Source: Sporosarcina sp. (lineage in GTDB: Bacteria; Bacillota; Bacilli; Bacillales_A; Planococcaceae). Taken from it: a stretch of 5,849 nucleotides of DNA. How positions within the stretch are numbered: the first letter of the stretch is position 1; every line of letters starts with the position of its first letter. The translations under genes and the position numbers were made by a program. The stretch covers positions 1 to 5,849 of the forward strand of contig JARIDM010000231.1 in the NCBI GenBank assembly GCA_029263945.1. Reading direction: 5' to 3'. This document shows, in pieces, positions 4,537 through 5,849 of the stretch. Below the pieces are notes generated by a model. It ran no database searches. It saw only the letters and a program-made list of their open reading frames with translations, and was not told the origin of the DNA.

Positions 4537-5199
4537 TTATTCATTCCTTCCGAGAGTAACTATTCGTTCATGACGATTGGCTAAATCTAAATCATGAGTC
4601 ACTGTAATAATAGTAGTATTAAATTCTTTATTCATATCAAAAAGTAGATTGATAATTTTTTCTTTATTTTCCGTGTCTAAAGACGCAGTTGGTTCATCTG
4701 ACAAAATTATTTGGGGATTCATAATTACAGCCCTAGCAAAAACAGCTCTCGATCGTTGGCCACCAGAGCACTCAAGCGGTTTTTTCTTCAAAATGGGCTC
4801 AATTCCAATCTTATTAATAATTCGTTCGAAGTGATCTTGGACAGCTAGGTCTTTTTCAAGATTTGCATACATAAGAGGCAATTTAATATTATCTTCTAAA
4901 GTCAAAGAATTAATTAGTGCGGACTCCTGAAGAACAAAACCAATTTTTTGATTGCGCCACTCAGCTAGTTTATTTCGTGATAAATCTTTAACAGGTGAAT
5001 CAAAAAGTTTATAGTTTCCTTGGTATTGTGTATCAAGTAAACCCAAAATATTAAGCAAAGAAGTTTTTCCAACTCCAGACTCTCCTATAATAGAAAGTCT
5101 TTCCCCAGGTTCAACTTCCAACTCAAAATCATTTAAGATAGAAAAATCTTTCTTCTTAAATGTTTTTTTTTTGATTTCTAGTTTGATTATACTATTCAT
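4537..5199 (-). CDS. Bacteriocin-type ABC transporter ATP-binding protein (lactococcin-972 group)
   Basis: A complete 220-residue ABC ATPase of the MacB/LolD-like class. Visible motifs are Walker A GESGVGKTS (39-47), Q-loop Gln91 in FVLQES, signature CSGGQ (144-148), Walker B IILSDE (164-169, catalytic Glu169), D-loop SLD (173-175) and switch His202 in VTHD. All nucleotide-binding residues are present. The usual Leu at the start of the signature is Cys144, a tolerated variation. There is no fused membrane domain. The ATG overlaps the stop of the upstream membrane protein as ATGA (5196-5199), and TAGGAGT precedes it, so the two are coupled and probably form one complex. From memory the pair matches the ATPase and seven-helix membrane protein found next to lactococcin-972-like bacteriocins, where they act in export or self-immunity. 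A role in lipoprotein or peptide extraction cannot be excluded. Confidence 0.9.
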   Translation of the reverse strand: MNSIIKLEIKKKTFKKKDFSILNDFELEVEPGERLSIIGESGVGKTSLLNILGLLDTQYQGNYKLFDSPVKDLSRNKLAEWRNQKIGFVLQESALINSLTLEDNIKLPLMYANLEKDLAVQDHFERIINKIGIEPILKKKPLECSGGQRSRAVFARAVIMNPQIILSDEPTASLDTENKEKIINLLFDMNKEFNTTIITVTHDLDLANRHERIVTLGRNE

Positions 5200-5849
5200 T
5201 TTAACACTCCTATAGAGATTGGAATACTTTTAATTTTTTTTATCGTAAGTTCAACAATCGTAAATCCAATAATAAAATCTATGAAAAGAACAACAAGTAA
5301 AGAAATCCAATCCATACTTATTAAGCCGAAAATTCCATAAGTAGCAAAAATCGCATCATTTCTTAGCCAAAAGCCGTATCTATTGAAAGCGGTTATCACA
5401 AATAATATGACTAGATTGATGGAAAACAGTATTCCAAAATAACTATAAAAAATTGCTCTTAGTTTTGAATAACTTAATCCAACTAATAAATTGATTGTAA
5501 AATCTTTTATCATTAATCGAATACTTATCAAAGTATTCCAGGTAGCTAGACAAACAATGATTATGAGTAAAATAAAGGTGATCATACAGATGATTTTTAA
5601 TGAACTAACATAGTAATCTTCAAAGTAATCAAAGTTTTCTTGTTGATTAAAAAAGTTAAATTCTAAACCTAGATTTTCCTGGATAAGTTCTTTCAAATTC
5701 ATTGCTTTCTCTTTTGTTGAATCAAGAAGCACAATGTCCATCAAACCATTAACGTGGAGGTCGAGACCCGCACTTTGAATAAATTCTTCGTTAATAGGTA
5801 GAAAAATTGAAAAATTGAAATATTTCTTTGAATTGGGAGCATAAAAATT
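5196..5849 (-). CDS. Bacteriocin-associated membrane protein, partial (5' end beyond window)
   Basis: The frame is open from the window edge to TGA (5196-5198), giving the C-terminal 217 residues. A TTG (5742-5744) and an ATG (5739-5741) could be read as starts, but 35 further in-frame codons upstream, including FSIFLPINEEF, show the gene continues past 5849. An extracytoplasmic region (about 1-80) is followed by three membrane segments. Between the first and second is LLVGLSYSKLRAIF, the position and pattern of the coupling helix that docks on the ATPase in FtsX/MacB-like permeases. This agrees with the last three helices of the bacteriocin-associated seven-helix proteins (TIGR01654/DUF1430), which are partners of the downstream ATPase. 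The ATGA overlap supports a joint complex in the cytoplasmic membrane. The missing N-terminus should hold the other helices and most of the outer domain. Confidence 0.8.
   Translation of the reverse strand, partial: NFYAPNSKKYFNFSIFLPINEEFIQSAGLDLHVNGLMDIVLLDSTKEKAMNLKELIQENLGLEFNFFNQQENFDYFEDYYVSSLKIICMITFILLIIIVCLATWNTLISIRLMIKDFTINLLVGLSYSKLRAIFYSYFGILFSINLVILFVITAFNRYGFWLRNDAIFATYGIFGLISMDWISLLVVLFIDFIIGFTIVELTIKKIKSIPISIGVLK

Noticed and set aside
4649..4834. Plus-strand ORF of 61 codons
   Set aside because: It is antisense to the Walker B and signature region of the ABC ATPase.
1..5849. CRISPR array, tRNA or rRNA
   Set aside because: No regularly spaced identical repeats, no T-loop/anticodon pattern with a cloverleaf, and no rRNA-like conserved stretches were seen on either strand.

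Overview
The window is AT-rich DNA of low-GC Firmicutes type. Purine-rich Shine-Dalgarno sites, TTG/GTG starts, TATAAT promoters and an ISL3-family transposase remnant all fit Bacillales or a close relative. Species cannot be fixed from the sequence. The mixture of a plasmid/phage-type gene, a Fic enzyme, a decayed insertion sequence and a bacteriocin-type ABC operon suggests an accessory region such as a plasmid, a genomic island or an old prophage. No replication gene is present to decide between these. Every supported gene lies on the minus strand, so the description runs from right to left.

Right end (about 5849-4200). This is the tail of a bacteriocin-type export/immunity operon. It holds the C-terminal part of a multi-pass membrane protein cut by the window edge, an ABC ATPase overlapping it by ATGA, and a 51-residue two-helix membrane protein starting 1 base after the ATPase stop. 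A hairpin plus T-run at 4201-4239 probably ends this transcript. The layout resembles the lactococcin-972-associated membrane protein/ATPase pair. The bacteriocin gene itself, if there is one, would lie outside the window.

Middle (about 4200-3010). An ISL3-family IS remnant abuts the operon terminator. It keeps its left terminal repeat, a long hairpin that would mask the transposase start site, and about 140 codons of a transposase broken by two frameshifts. A small CxxC/CxxC zinc-ribbon membrane protein follows, starting at TTG and ending at a strong terminator (3224-3267). The stretch 3009-3223 holds no firm gene but reads like an eroded coding remnant.

Centre-left (3005-1385). A 111-residue basic protein of unknown function is followed by about 165 bases with features of a structured RNA: a closing stem, two inner hairpins, a competing helix and a terminator. 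Next come a doubtful 47-residue ORF and a Fic-domain protein with its own extended -10 promoter.

Left end (1384-1). A 480-base intergenic stretch carries a terminator-like hairpin and imperfect repeats. A 297-residue protein of plasmid/phage type, probably DUF6744, follows. The genes fall into separate transcription units. Only the export operon is clearly a set of proteins that work together.
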